Below, one piece after another: positions 8,399 to 15,883 of a stretch of 64,000 nucleotides of DNA. The stretch covers positions 3,254,492 to 3,318,491 of the forward strand of contig NZ_WUTY02000001.1 of assembly GCF_009828925.2 (NCBI RefSeq), written 5' to 3'. The notes under the pieces were generated by a model. The model did no database searches. It saw only the letters and a program-made list of their open reading frames with translations, and was not told where the DNA came from. The number at the start of each line of letters is the position of its first letter. Position 1 is the stretch's first letter. This DNA is from Methylicorpusculum oleiharenae (lineage in GTDB: Bacteria; Pseudomonadota; Gammaproteobacteria; Methylococcales; Methylomonadaceae). The translations under genes were made by a program, and so were the position numbers.

Positions 8399-8662
8399 AT
8401 GAGCAGCAAATTATTAGAGGGTAGTTTTTTTCATACATTTTGTGATGATGGCCAGGTCAAATGGCAGGGCGAATTTTTAAAAGAGTTTGATGATGGCCGT
8501 TATTTAATACAGCTTTTTTCATGGATTGACGGACGCCCAACAATTCAAAAAATCATAACAGGCAAAGAAACTATTGGAATGAGTATCTACCCTACAGCGG
8601 AAAGCATGGATTTAGCCTGGGAATTGATTACAAAGTCGTTTGATGGTGGCTTATTATCATGA
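8399..8662 (+). CDS. Hypothetical protein, 87 aa
   Basis: A soluble 87-residue protein beginning MSSKLLEGSFFHTFCDDGQV with a beta-rich pattern (VKWQGEFLKEF, YLIQLFSWIDG), reminiscent of a small barrel. AGGTGAAAGATT precedes the ATG. Its stop overlaps the helicase start (ATGA), so it belongs to the replication operon. I do not recognise the family; single-strand binding or helicase loading would be a guess. Confidence 0.6.
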   Translation: MSSKLLEGSFFHTFCDDGQVKWQGEFLKEFDDGRYLIQLFSWIDGRPTIQKIITGKETIGMSIYPTAESMDLAWELITKSFDGGLLS

Positions 8663-9993
8663 AATTAACCCTATCAAACAAAATTGAAATTTCCGGCATT
8701 GACTCCGAGTTACTGGAAACCATCGAAAAGCATTGTATACACAGTAATCCAGCATACTGGGAGGCGAAGAAACAAGGGCGCTATACTGGTGACGTTGACA
8801 GATTCATAAATTTATCAGAGCGCACCGAAAACGGATTAATTGTTCCTATCGGTTTACTTGATTATCTTCGCGGCTTAGGTGGCTCAGAATTAGCCGACAA
8901 CCGGAATATGCACCCGTTATCAATACCCTTTAACGGAAAGTTACGCGACTATCAGAAACAAATTGTTATTGATGCCAGAAAGGCGAAGGCAGGCGTAATT
9001 GTCGCAGCAACCGGAGCAGGCAAAAGCATTTCAGGAATTGCATTGGCGGCCAGGCTAGGACAAAGAACGCTGATATTGGTTAAGAGCAGAGACCTTGCAA
9101 ACCAATGGAAAGAAGCAATAAAACAGTACACCGGGCTTGATGCTGGCTTGATCGGCGGAGGCAAGTGTACAGAGGGCGCAGAGTTCACGATAGGGATTGT
9201 TCAGACGTTGGTTAAGCGCGATTGTTCAGAACTTAATTATGGCTTGGTTATCGGTGACGAGATCCACAATGCACCGGCGAGCCAATTCTATAACGTAATA
9301 GGCAGCATAAACGCCCGTTACAAATTCGGATTGAGCGCAACACCACAGCGGCGAGACAGTCTTGAATTTATGATCTTCGCGGCAGTTGGGCCGATATGCG
9401 CGACCGTCAGCACGGAGCAGTTAACTAATAAGGTTTTGCCGGTAGAAGTGAAGAGTTATAGCGTTCCTTTTGATGCAAACGTCGAGAGCTGGCAGGAATT
9501 TATTAGCGAGCTGATAGACAACGATTCACGAAACGACTTTATTGTAAGGGCAGCGAAGCATTACCAGGCGGCACCAATAATCATTTTATGTAGTCAGGTC
9601 CGGCATTGTGAAATCTTAACGACCTTGACGCGTGAGGCTGGTTTAAACCCATTACTTATACATGGGCAACTACCAGCAAAAGAACGCTTAGAGCGCATGG
9701 AGCAAGCAAAAACGGCACGATTAATCATAGGGACAGCTCAATTATTAGGTGAAGGAATAGACTTACCCCAATTAGAAGTTTTGATATTCGCGGTTCCTAT
9801 GAGCGCAGTTATTGACAAGTCAGGTGACCCGGCAGCAACAAAGCTTATCCAGTCAATCGGCAGATGCAGAAGGCCGCACCCCGGAAAGATAAACGCGTTA
9901 GTGATTGATATTGTCGACAAGTGCGGTTTTGGTGTTGCGGCTTATAAAAAGCGATTACATATCTATAAAATGCAGGGCTTTAAAACTATTTGA
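8659..9993 (+). CDS. SF2 DEAD/DEAH-type helicase (UvsW/XPB-like)
   Basis: A 444-residue two-RecA-domain helicase. Visible motifs: LRDYQ (Q-like, about 95), Walker A ATGAGKS (117-123), motif Ia LVKSRDLANQW, motif II DEIH (200-203), motif III SATP (226-229), and in domain 2 LIHGQLP, GTAQLLGEGIDLPQL and motif VI QSIGRCRR (near 415). The organisation is like UvsW and XPB remodelling helicases of phages and plasmids. It overlaps the preceding gene by 4 nt and probably acts in replication or branch migration of the element. Confidence 0.9.
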   Translation: MKLTLSNKIEISGIDSELLETIEKHCIHSNPAYWEAKKQGRYTGDVDRFINLSERTENGLIVPIGLLDYLRGLGGSELADNRNMHPLSIPFNGKLRDYQKQIVIDARKAKAGVIVAATGAGKSISGIALAARLGQRTLILVKSRDLANQWKEAIKQYTGLDAGLIGGGKCTEGAEFTIGIVQTLVKRDCSELNYGLVIGDEIHNAPASQFYNVIGSINARYKFGLSATPQRRDSLEFMIFAAVGPICATVSTEQLTNKVLPVEVKSYSVPFDANVESWQEFISELIDNDSRNDFIVRAAKHYQAAPIIILCSQVRHCEILTTLTREAGLNPLLIHGQLPAKERLERMEQAKTARLIIGTAQLLGEGIDLPQLEVLIFAVPMSAVIDKSGDPAATKLIQSIGRCRRPHPGKINALVIDIVDKCGFGVAAYKKRLHIYKMQGFKTI

Positions 9994-10002
9994 GGTTTTA
10001 GA

Positions 10003-10449
10003 TTGGCCAGGCAACCCGACAAAGACTATCAGTTAAAACTTTCCATTGAAGAACTTAAACGTGTTCTGCTTCTTAAAGAAAACCAATTCTATTGGCTATG
10101 CAGCTACTCACTCATACCAGGACTAACACCCGCAGCCGGGCGAATGGTTGACGGCCGGGAGGTGATGAGGATCGGCGGCAAGTTGTACAGCACCGAGGCA
10201 TTGAAGCATTTTTATCAGTGCGGTGAGTGGCCGAGCGGATGCCGGGAGGCAGAGCCAGAACAGACACAGTCATTTTATCCGAGGTCAAAACATCGCGGGG
10301 TTTGTTGGGCCTATGGAAAATGGGTTGCAAAGGTTCGCATATCCGGAAGGATGAAGCAGCTTGGAAGCTTTACCGACGAAAACGAGGCCGCTCGAATTGT
10401 TCAGGAAACCTTAGAGCAATTAAGGCAGGGCAGTTATCAAGCTAGATAG
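10003..10449 (+). CDS. AP2-domain DNA-binding protein
   Basis: A 148-residue protein with a C-terminal AP2-like domain: SKHRGVCWAYGKWVAKVRI, then LGSFTDENEAARIVQETL. This is the GV-W...W-A-I...LG-F-T-EEAA pattern of AP2 domains, here without the HNH nuclease that usually accompanies it in phages. The N-terminal part (1-90) has a helix-turn-helix-like stretch and a short motif resembling HNH-associated regions. The start is a TTG at 10003, supported by GAGG 7 nt upstream. It follows the helicase by 9 bp. Confidence 0.7.
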   Translation: MARQPDKDYQLKLSIEELKRVLLLKENQFYWLCSYSLIPGLTPAAGRMVDGREVMRIGGKLYSTEALKHFYQCGEWPSGCREAEPEQTQSFYPRSKHRGVCWAYGKWVAKVRISGRMKQLGSFTDENEAARIVQETLEQLRQGSYQAR

Positions 10450-10711
10450 TTTCTTATGTTTTTTGTAACTGGAATTATAAGAAAGATAAAGGATGATAAG
10501 AAAATGTTTTATTTATCAATGGGTTAGAAGGGGGTAGGGCCTCTTACTTTTCAAAGACTTAACCTTTGCTGTTCACGCCCGAAAGCTTTCTCACGCGAGC
10601 CATAAATTGGACACAAAAAGCCCAACAAAAACAAGCACTTACAAAACCCTTATAAATCAGCAACTTACGCCAATTCTATTGAATATCCTTTATAAATCAA
10701 TGAGTTAGCAG

Positions 10712-11173
10712 TCACAGCGTGCAATGGTTGCGGCAAGGCTGGCGAATATGACGGCGAGTGACTTTAGAGGTAACCAGCATGTGCTTACGGCAAATTTGCC
10801 GGAAGCTAAAACATCCCAAACTCAAGCGGCAGAACTTTTGAACGTGTCGGAGCGTGCAATGGTTGCGGCAAGGCTGGCGAATATGACGGCGAGTGACTTT
10901 AGAGGTAACCAGCATGTGCTTACGGCAAATTTGCCGGAAGCTAAAACATCCCAAACTCAAGCGGCAGAACTTTTGAACGTGTCGGAGCGTGCAATGGTTG
11001 CGGCAAGGCTGGCGAATATGACGGCGAGTGACTTTAGAGGTAACCAGCATGTGCTTACGGCAAATTTGCCGGAAGCTAAAACATCCCAAACTCAAGCGGC
11101 AGAACTTTTGAATGTGTCAGAGCGGCTAATTCATTATCTTTTGGCCTGGATAATGGATAACAAGCGCAAATAG
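10712..11173 (+). pseudogene. Remnant of a ParB-like/phage regulatory gene with a 3x tandem repeat
   Basis: An open frame from ATG 10724 to 11173 encodes three copies of a 45-residue unit, MVAARLANMTASDFRGNQHV... to ...AAELLNVSERA, then LIHYLLAWIMDNKRK. The unit resembles the middle of a family of phage/plasmid regulators in which RAMVAARLANM leads to a TQAAELLNVSER helix-turn-helix. An in-frame TAG lies 15 nt upstream of ATG 10724, no ribosome binding site precedes it, and both normal ends of the family are missing. So it looks like an internally duplicated fragment rather than an intact gene. Confidence 0.6.
10724..11128 (+). repeat. Three tandem 135-bp repeats
   Basis: Copies at 10724-10858, 10859-10993 and 10994-11128. 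The first two appear identical, and the third diverges only in its last about 25 bp (GAACGTGTCGGAGCG becomes GAATGTGTCAGAGCG). The unit length is a multiple of three, so the frame stays open on the + strand through all copies. The near identity points to a recent duplication. Confidence 0.9.
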
Positions 11174-11534
11174 AATCGGGTAAGCCTGGGCGTTAGTAAC
11201 GCTACTATTAAGAAACAATTAAATCCCTAGCTTGAACTATGGCCACAATGCTATAGCCTACGAATATCAATGGCTACAGCCGGGCACGAAATATGCAATG
11301 GACGAAATGCTTGATTGTTTACTATTTAGAGTATAATAAATTAACCGTTCGAGAGAGTCAGACGGCCAAAGACCGGAGGGAGTCCGGCACCGAGTAAGGC
11401 GTTTCAGGGGGATCCTGAACCGCAGACAAGTTTCAACCCTGAGAGAGTCAGATAGAAGTTAGTCAACCCGTAACACTTACAGCGGAGTTGATCGTTCAAC
11501 CCGTTCAAATTTAACTAGCCAAAAAGGTTAAAAA
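11174..11534. promoter_or_regulatory. Structured untranslated leader before the capsid gene
   Basis: No credible gene in 361 bp. It holds a direct repeat GAGAGAGTCAGA at 11351-11362 and 11441-11452 (90 bp apart). Between them lie two hairpins: CCGGA/TCCGG with a 5-nt loop (11373-11387) and TTCAGG/CCTGAA with a 5-nt loop (11403-11419). A leader RNA, a regulator binding region or a packaging-type site are possible. I recognise no known RNA family. Confidence 0.4.
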
Positions 11535-12869
11535 ATGAACAGAATTTTAGAAAGGCACAGCAACACATTTGCATTATTTATCGCGTTATCAATTATCACG
11601 TTGGCGGTATTCGGTTTTGACGTTGACGCGGCAGTCATCAACCAACACGGCGATTTATTCGGTGCGGCTGGCTTGGCCTTCGCTGGATGCGGTAGCGTTG
11701 GCGATATTCATAAAATATCTGAAGCCGTCGACATTATCGAAAATAAGATAAACAAGTTTCATGACCAGGCTGAAAAGCAGTTGCAGGAAACCGGCAAAGT
11801 CAGCACCGAAACCAAAAACGCATTGGAAAAGTTCCAAGAAAAACAGTTAGAAATTGCAGACCGCCTGCTATACCTGGAGCAAAAAGGCGTTAGTGGCGGC
11901 GGTATGGGCGGCGACACCCCGCGCCAAAGCGGTTGGGGTTCGCAGATCGTAAAGAACCAAAACCTTAAAGAATTGTTATCCGGTTCGCGTCAAAAAATAC
12001 GCGTTGAAGTTCAGAATAACACCTTGACCGGTTCAGATACCACAGCGGCACCCATGAGAAAGCCGGGTGTTGTAGCGGGCGGTTTTGCGCCGTTAACTTT
12101 AGAATCATTGTTCCCACACTTTCCGACTACAGAAGCGGCGATTGAATTCACGCGTGAAAATGTGTTCACCAACTCAGCAGCAGAAGCGGCAGAAGGCGCA
12201 CAGAAGGCCGAGTCCGCGATAACCTGGACCTTAGTCAATCAACCGGTTAGCACAGTGGCGCACTGGCTTAAAATCAGCAAACAGTTAGCCGCTGATAATC
12301 AGTTATTGGCCGCCTATGTAAACGCGCGGTTAAGTTTTGGTGTCAATCGCAGAGTTGAGACTCAACTTGCAGCGGGTGACGGCACCGGCGCGAACATTGG
12401 CGGAATTCTGAAATCTGGGAACCATGTAGTACATGCCTATGATGATGCGACACTGGGCAGCGGCTTGAAAAAGCATAAATTGATTCGGCGCATTATTGCT
12501 GACATGAAGAGCGGCGGCTTTATGCCCTCAGCGGTTTTAATGAATCCGGCGGATTGGTTATTGTTTGACTTGGATCTATTGGACAGCGTACCGGCGACAA
12601 TCACGGCGCAAGATATTGCGGGAGGTTTTGAACCGAGAATATTCGGCGTTCCTGTCGTTGAATCAATCGGTGTTACGGCTGATAGCTTCGCTGTTATTGC
12701 GCCACAATTAGGCGTTATTCATGATCGGCAGGCGGTTGAGGTCGAGATCTCAGATTCAGACGGCGACAACTTCACCAAGAACCTGTTAACTATTCGCGCC
12801 GAAAGACGCTTAGCTTTTTGCGTTGAACAACCAGCGGCGGCGCGTGGGGGCGACTTATCACCCGTTTAG
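11535..12869 (+). CDS. HK97-type major capsid protein with N-terminal hydrophobic segment
   Basis: A 444-residue protein. Residues about 11-33 are strongly hydrophobic (TFALFIALSIITLAVFGF), unusual for a capsid protein. A helical delta-domain-like segment follows (about 58-118, SEAVDIIENKINKF onward), then a Gly-rich linker (SGGGMGGDTP) where prohead proteases normally cut. From about 170 comes the HK97 fold signature: FTRENVFTNSAAEAAEGAQK, VAHWLKISKQLAADN, YVNARLSFGVNRRVE, LAAGDGTGANIGGIL, then P-domain and A-domain strands (VLMNPADW, FGVPVVES). The start is fixed by AAGG at the right spacing, and no later in-frame ATG lies before the delta domain. No protease, portal or terminase gene is nearby. 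Confidence 0.85.
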   Translation: MNRILERHSNTFALFIALSIITLAVFGFDVDAAVINQHGDLFGAAGLAFAGCGSVGDIHKISEAVDIIENKINKFHDQAEKQLQETGKVSTETKNALEKFQEKQLEIADRLLYLEQKGVSGGGMGGDTPRQSGWGSQIVKNQNLKELLSGSRQKIRVEVQNNTLTGSDTTAAPMRKPGVVAGGFAPLTLESLFPHFPTTEAAIEFTRENVFTNSAAEAAEGAQKAESAITWTLVNQPVSTVAHWLKISKQLAADNQLLAAYVNARLSFGVNRRVETQLAAGDGTGANIGGILKSGNHVVHAYDDATLGSGLKKHKLIRRIIADMKSGGFMPSAVLMNPADWLLFDLDLLDSVPATITAQDIAGGFEPRIFGVPVVESIGVTADSFAVIAPQLGVIHDRQAVEVEISDSDGDNFTKNLLTIRAERRLAFCVEQPAAARGGDLSPV

Positions 12870-12889
12870 ATCTGGTTAATTCTCAATTT

Positions 12890-12914
12890 ATGGCCTGGAA
12901 TTTATCCGGGCCAT
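12890..12914 (+). other. Hairpin between capsid and coiled-coil genes
   Basis: ATGGCC (12890-12895) pairs with GGCCAT (12909-12914), with further GGA/TCC pairing inside. No T-run follows, so it may limit read-through or protect the mRNA rather than terminate. Confidence 0.4.
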
Positions 12915-12936
12915 TCTTGCCAAAAGGTAAAATTTT

Positions 12937-13428
12937 ATGTTCAACGTAAACGCACTACTCGAAAATTCAGACCTGGTAGACGGACTTATCAAGCAGGACC
13001 TTAGCGACAAATCAGCAAAGAAAAAAACTATCTTGGCTGATATGAAGAAACTTAAAACCGAAATGGCAGGCTTAAACCTGGGCTCGGTGCAAGTGTCACA
13101 GGAAAAGCTTAACAAGGCGCGGGTGGCCTATGAGAAGGCTCAAAGCGATTATCAGGACTTGCTGTTATCAGCGAACCAGAAACGCCGAATTTTGGAAAAG
13201 CGGTTACAAGCCAATGAATTAGAACTCAGGACGCTGGAGCCGCTCATTGTCCAAAGACTACGCAGCAAGTTAACCGAACGATTGCATCAATTAGGTTTTT
13301 TGACTCCGGAGCGTTCGCAGCGACTGCACAAGGTGACAGAAGAAATTGAAAGCTTTACCCGCGTTGATGATGCTGAGGCTATAGCCAGGCGCGTTCCTAT
13401 TTTGGAAGATAGAATCTTAGAGATTTAA
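12937..13428 (+). CDS. Coiled-coil protein after the capsid gene (candidate scaffold)
   Basis: A 163-residue, very charged, almost wholly helical protein. Residues about 25-110 give a heptad-like pattern (KKKTILADMKKLKTEMAG, KARVAYEKAQSDY, RILEKRLQANELELRTL). It has no Cys and no membrane segment. It directly follows the capsid gene and is closed by an intrinsic terminator, so capsid and coiled-coil protein appear to form a two-gene unit. A scaffold or capsid-size factor would fit that position, but this is inferred from place and shape only. Confidence 0.6.
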   Translation: MFNVNALLENSDLVDGLIKQDLSDKSAKKKTILADMKKLKTEMAGLNLGSVQVSQEKLNKARVAYEKAQSDYQDLLLSANQKRRILEKRLQANELELRTLEPLIVQRLRSKLTERLHQLGFLTPERSQRLHKVTEEIESFTRVDDAEAIARRVPILEDRILEI

Positions 13429-13443
13429 AAGTTAAGCCAGGGG

Positions 13444-13480
13444 AAAGCCGGTTATCTGCAAAGGTAGCCGGTTTTTTTTT
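13444..13480 (+). terminator. Intrinsic terminator after the capsid unit
   Basis: AAAGCCGG pairs with CCGGTTTT (one G-T wobble), with inner TATC/GGTA pairing, followed by an unbroken run of nine or more T. Confidence 0.8.
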
Positions 13481-13661
13481 GCTTATCTGCAATTCGGAAA
13501 AAAAGAAATATCCGTTATAAAACAATGACTTAGTTAATATTTTTGCTTGACTGGTAAATTATTTTTGTAAGTTGGGGTTTACAAGAATTATAAAAAGGTC
13601 TACATTTAAGGCGTTGTTAATAAAGCAACACGGGCTAGCATCTCGTTGCAAACGGCGCAAA

Positions 13662-13686
13662 AGCCGCTATATGTGGCTATTTTTTT
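13662..13686 (+). terminator. Intrinsic terminator upstream of the C4-like RNA
   Basis: AGCCGC, loop TATAT, GTGGCT, then ATTTTTTT. It would stop a short transcript begun in the 13.5 kb region, as in the premature-termination control of P4 and P1 C4/CI systems. Confidence 0.65.
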
Positions 13687-13718
13687 GCGTAAAATATTCA
13701 GCTCTTCATTTTGTCGGG

Positions 13719-13776
13719 CTGTGTGGATCACTCGAAAGGGTGGCCGGTCCGTTTGCCGGTATGCTAGTTCACACAG
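13719..13776 (+). ncRNA. C4-like antisense regulatory RNA candidate
   Basis: CTGTGTG (13719-13725) pairs with CACACAG (13770-13776) as a closing stem. Inside are a GAAA-capped hairpin (CACTC GAAA GGGTG) and a second CCGG/CCGG hairpin, giving a three-way-junction shape. The sequence style and position, upstream of an operon in a P4-like element and next to an intrinsic terminator, recall the C4/CI antisense RNAs of P1, P7 and P4. No covariance-model search was possible, so family membership is inferred. Confidence 0.5.
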
Positions 13777-13833
13777 TCCGGCGCCATACTTAGCATTGTG
13801 GCTCCGGGTTTATTTACAAACGGAGCGCATATC

Positions 13834-14967
13834 ATGAACTCAAAAACCAACCCCGCAAACAATTTCACAGCACAAGTTTACGTCGATAAAGAAGCCGCAC
13901 TATTGGCCGGACGGGACCATTTTGGAAGCGTTGACATCCAATTTAAACCTTCCGAATTATCCGAAACACACCGAAAAACTCTACTATCTGTCAATTACAA
14001 AATCACTCGCAGCGACACCGGCGCACCGATAACCGGAGCAGAAACCCTGGAAGCATTGCTTGATGCAGTCAAAGCAAATTATGACAAAAAAGCCGAAATC
14101 GAAAGCCAGGAATTAAGCGCGGCTGTTCAGTTTGTCACCAATCGCTTAAAGACGGCACCGGCAGCGGATGACTTGACTATTGACGCTGAAGGGCTAGTAA
14201 AAGTGACCAGCAAACCAGACTCACTTATCAAAATCAGTATGGGTTCAGTTACTAAAGAATATCGTCAGGCTAATTTTTATGACACTTGGGGGCCTGGAAT
14301 ATATCGGACGGACCACAGAAGAAATCAGTTACGCGAAATCATTAACGCAGATCCTGAGATTTTAAAGTTATTTGATGAGCTTGACGCTGTAGCTGATGGA
14401 ATAACCGAGCGATTAAAGGCAGCACAGGCAACCAGGGACGCTATACGGGAGGCAAACTATCAGGAGCAAGCCAAAGCACAGCTAAGCAGAACCGCACAGA
14501 TTAAACAGTTTGTTATTGATTACATGGGCGAACTTGCAATCGACCGTTATAACGATGGACTGATGCAGGAAGCCGAGATCCTGGAAGCAATGACGGCTAA
14601 AACCTTTAACGAAATCGACCAGCACTTTACCCCAGTTGACCGGGCGGCGTTCCTTGCTGAAGCGGTAGACTTTTGTTGTGACTGCGTACATGAAACGGGC
14701 TGGAGTGGGCGCATTATTGAACGCGACCTGGAGACCGTAACAGATGACCAATACAAGCGACTTCATGAGCTGAGAACGTTGACAAAGTTTTTAAGAGACT
14801 TTGAGCCAATAACAGTAAAACCGTTTTTATTGACTGGCTACCTTGACAACTTTGCAGACGATGACGACCCGGAATACCGCACAGTTGCGGCACTCGTAAC
14901 TGTCATGCGCGGGGATATTGAACTATCACGGGAGTACAGTCTAAACAGCGTTGAGGGGGCGGAATGA
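13834..14967 (+). CDS. Hypothetical satellite protein, 377 aa
   Basis: ATG 13834 has CGGAG 8 nt upstream; a GTG at 13798 is less likely. The protein starts MNSKTNPANNFTAQVYVDKE and is soluble and acidic, with a helical coiled stretch near 190-230 (LDAVADGITERLKAAQATRD) and a Cys pair FCCDC near 275. I recognise no domain. It is the first gene of a tightly packed operon that runs to 17.2 kb, each next gene overlapping by 4 nt. In P4-like elements this place holds early regulatory or anti-host genes. Confidence 0.65.
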   Translation: MNSKTNPANNFTAQVYVDKEAALLAGRDHFGSVDIQFKPSELSETHRKTLLSVNYKITRSDTGAPITGAETLEALLDAVKANYDKKAEIESQELSAAVQFVTNRLKTAPAADDLTIDAEGLVKVTSKPDSLIKISMGSVTKEYRQANFYDTWGPGIYRTDHRRNQLREIINADPEILKLFDELDAVADGITERLKAAQATRDAIREANYQEQAKAQLSRTAQIKQFVIDYMGELAIDRYNDGLMQEAEILEAMTAKTFNEIDQHFTPVDRAAFLAEAVDFCCDCVHETGWSGRIIERDLETVTDDQYKRLHELRTLTKFLRDFEPITVKPFLLTGYLDNFADDDDPEYRTVAALVTVMRGDIELSREYSLNSVEGAE

Positions 14968-15386
14968 AAAAGCCAATAACCAACCGCGTATTTATTCAAC
15001 CGCTGGCAAGTCTCACGCCAGAAGAGCAGGAATCCCAGCAAGAAAGAGCACTCGAAGCCTTTAACCAGAACCGTCTTGAGCTGGCAACCGAAAGACGGAA
15101 GGCATGCCAAAAAGGCGAACCGGCATTGCACCGACTCGTTAAGGTGGCCAGACATGACACAGGCCAAAGTCTGATTATTCGGCGGTTTTTGTTGGGGTTG
15201 TACAACGGCTATCAGCATAAATTTAGCTTAACCGAACTCAGAAATCTGGATAAACAGCTCTTTTACGATTGTTTAGCGGTTTTGATACTGGATGCCAGGG
15301 TAACGGCGCAAGAAATTCATTTATACGTTGAACAGGGTGATTATCTGTTTGCAGAATGGGCCGATTCGGTAAGGGGGCGTGTATGA
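14964..15386 (+). CDS. DUF7673-like protein
   Basis: A 140-residue protein with the pattern I associate with DUF7673: ALHRLVKVARHDTGQS, RRFLLGLYNGYQHKFSLTEL, RNLDKQLFYDCLAVLILDAR and a C-terminal EQGDYLFAEWAD. Members occur in proteobacterial integrative elements and plasmids; the biochemical role is unknown. Its ATG overlaps the upstream stop by 4 nt and its own stop overlaps the next ATG (ATGA). Confidence 0.65.
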   Translation: MKKPITNRVFIQPLASLTPEEQESQQERALEAFNQNRLELATERRKACQKGEPALHRLVKVARHDTGQSLIIRRFLLGLYNGYQHKFSLTELRNLDKQLFYDCLAVLILDARVTAQEIHLYVEQGDYLFAEWADSVRGRV

Positions 15387-15883
15387 GCATAGAATTCTTA
15401 AATGCAGCGTTTAGAGCCCCTTTAACCGGCGCAAGTAAGGCGGTATTAATTGCGCTTGCTGATAGATGCAACGATGCCGGTTATTGTTACCCAGCGTTAA
15501 AAGATATTGCTTTACGCGCTGGAGTATCGGCCAGAACAGCAACACGCGCAGTTAAAACGCTAGAGGATAGCGGCTATTTAGCAATAATTCGAGTAATGGG
15601 AGCAACGAACAAATATATTTTATTGGCCGGTAAATTGACCGAAAACTTATACACAACCTTAGACAAAAGCAATTATCCACAGATAGACACGAGTTCTAAC
15701 CCCTTAGACATGATGTCACTAGGGGCTGGACATGAGCGCGGGGAGGGGCTGGACATGGTGTCTAATAAACCATCATATAACCACCAATTAACCACCAAAG
15801 AACCATTAATTGGCAAACGGAAAAGCCAAAAAAGAACGATAGAAATTAGAAAAATGCGCGGCTTGTTGAGGTTGGCAAAATGA
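15383..15883 (+). CDS. Winged-helix (HTH_36-type) DNA-binding protein
   Basis: The start is ATG 15383, behind AAGGGGGCG and overlapping the previous stop; an upstream in-frame ATG would lengthen the overlap. Residues 1-80 are a replication-initiator-like winged helix: KAVLIALADRCNDAGYCYPA, then IALRAGVSARTATRAVKTLE and GYLAIIRV. The C-terminal 80 residues are polar and probably disordered. Such proteins in satellites act as replication initiators or repressors; the sequence does not tell which. Confidence 0.7.
   Translation: MSIEFLNAAFRAPLTGASKAVLIALADRCNDAGYCYPALKDIALRAGVSARTATRAVKTLEDSGYLAIIRVMGATNKYILLAGKLTENLYTTLDKSNYPQIDTSSNPLDMMSLGAGHERGEGLDMVSNKPSYNHQLTTKEPLIGKRKSQKRTIEIRKMRGLLRLAK

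Noticed and set aside
10712-11095. Minus-strand frame through the triple repeat
   Set aside because: It exists only because the repeat unit is a multiple of three. The translation is Cys/Arg-rich without family resemblance.
10724-11128. Possible CRISPR-like or iteron array
   Set aside because: The units are 135 bp and contiguous with no spacers, and they carry coding sequence of a regulator family; this is a tandem duplication, not a CRISPR array.
11341-11460. Group I intron or known riboswitch before the capsid gene
   Set aside because: I could not find the conserved core elements of a group I intron or any known riboswitch; only generic hairpins and repeats.
13572-13793. Reading frame resembling short Icd/Ash-type phage proteins
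   Set aside because: It overlaps an intrinsic terminator and the structured RNA candidate and has no ribosome binding site. The resemblance is better explained by conservation of the RNA.
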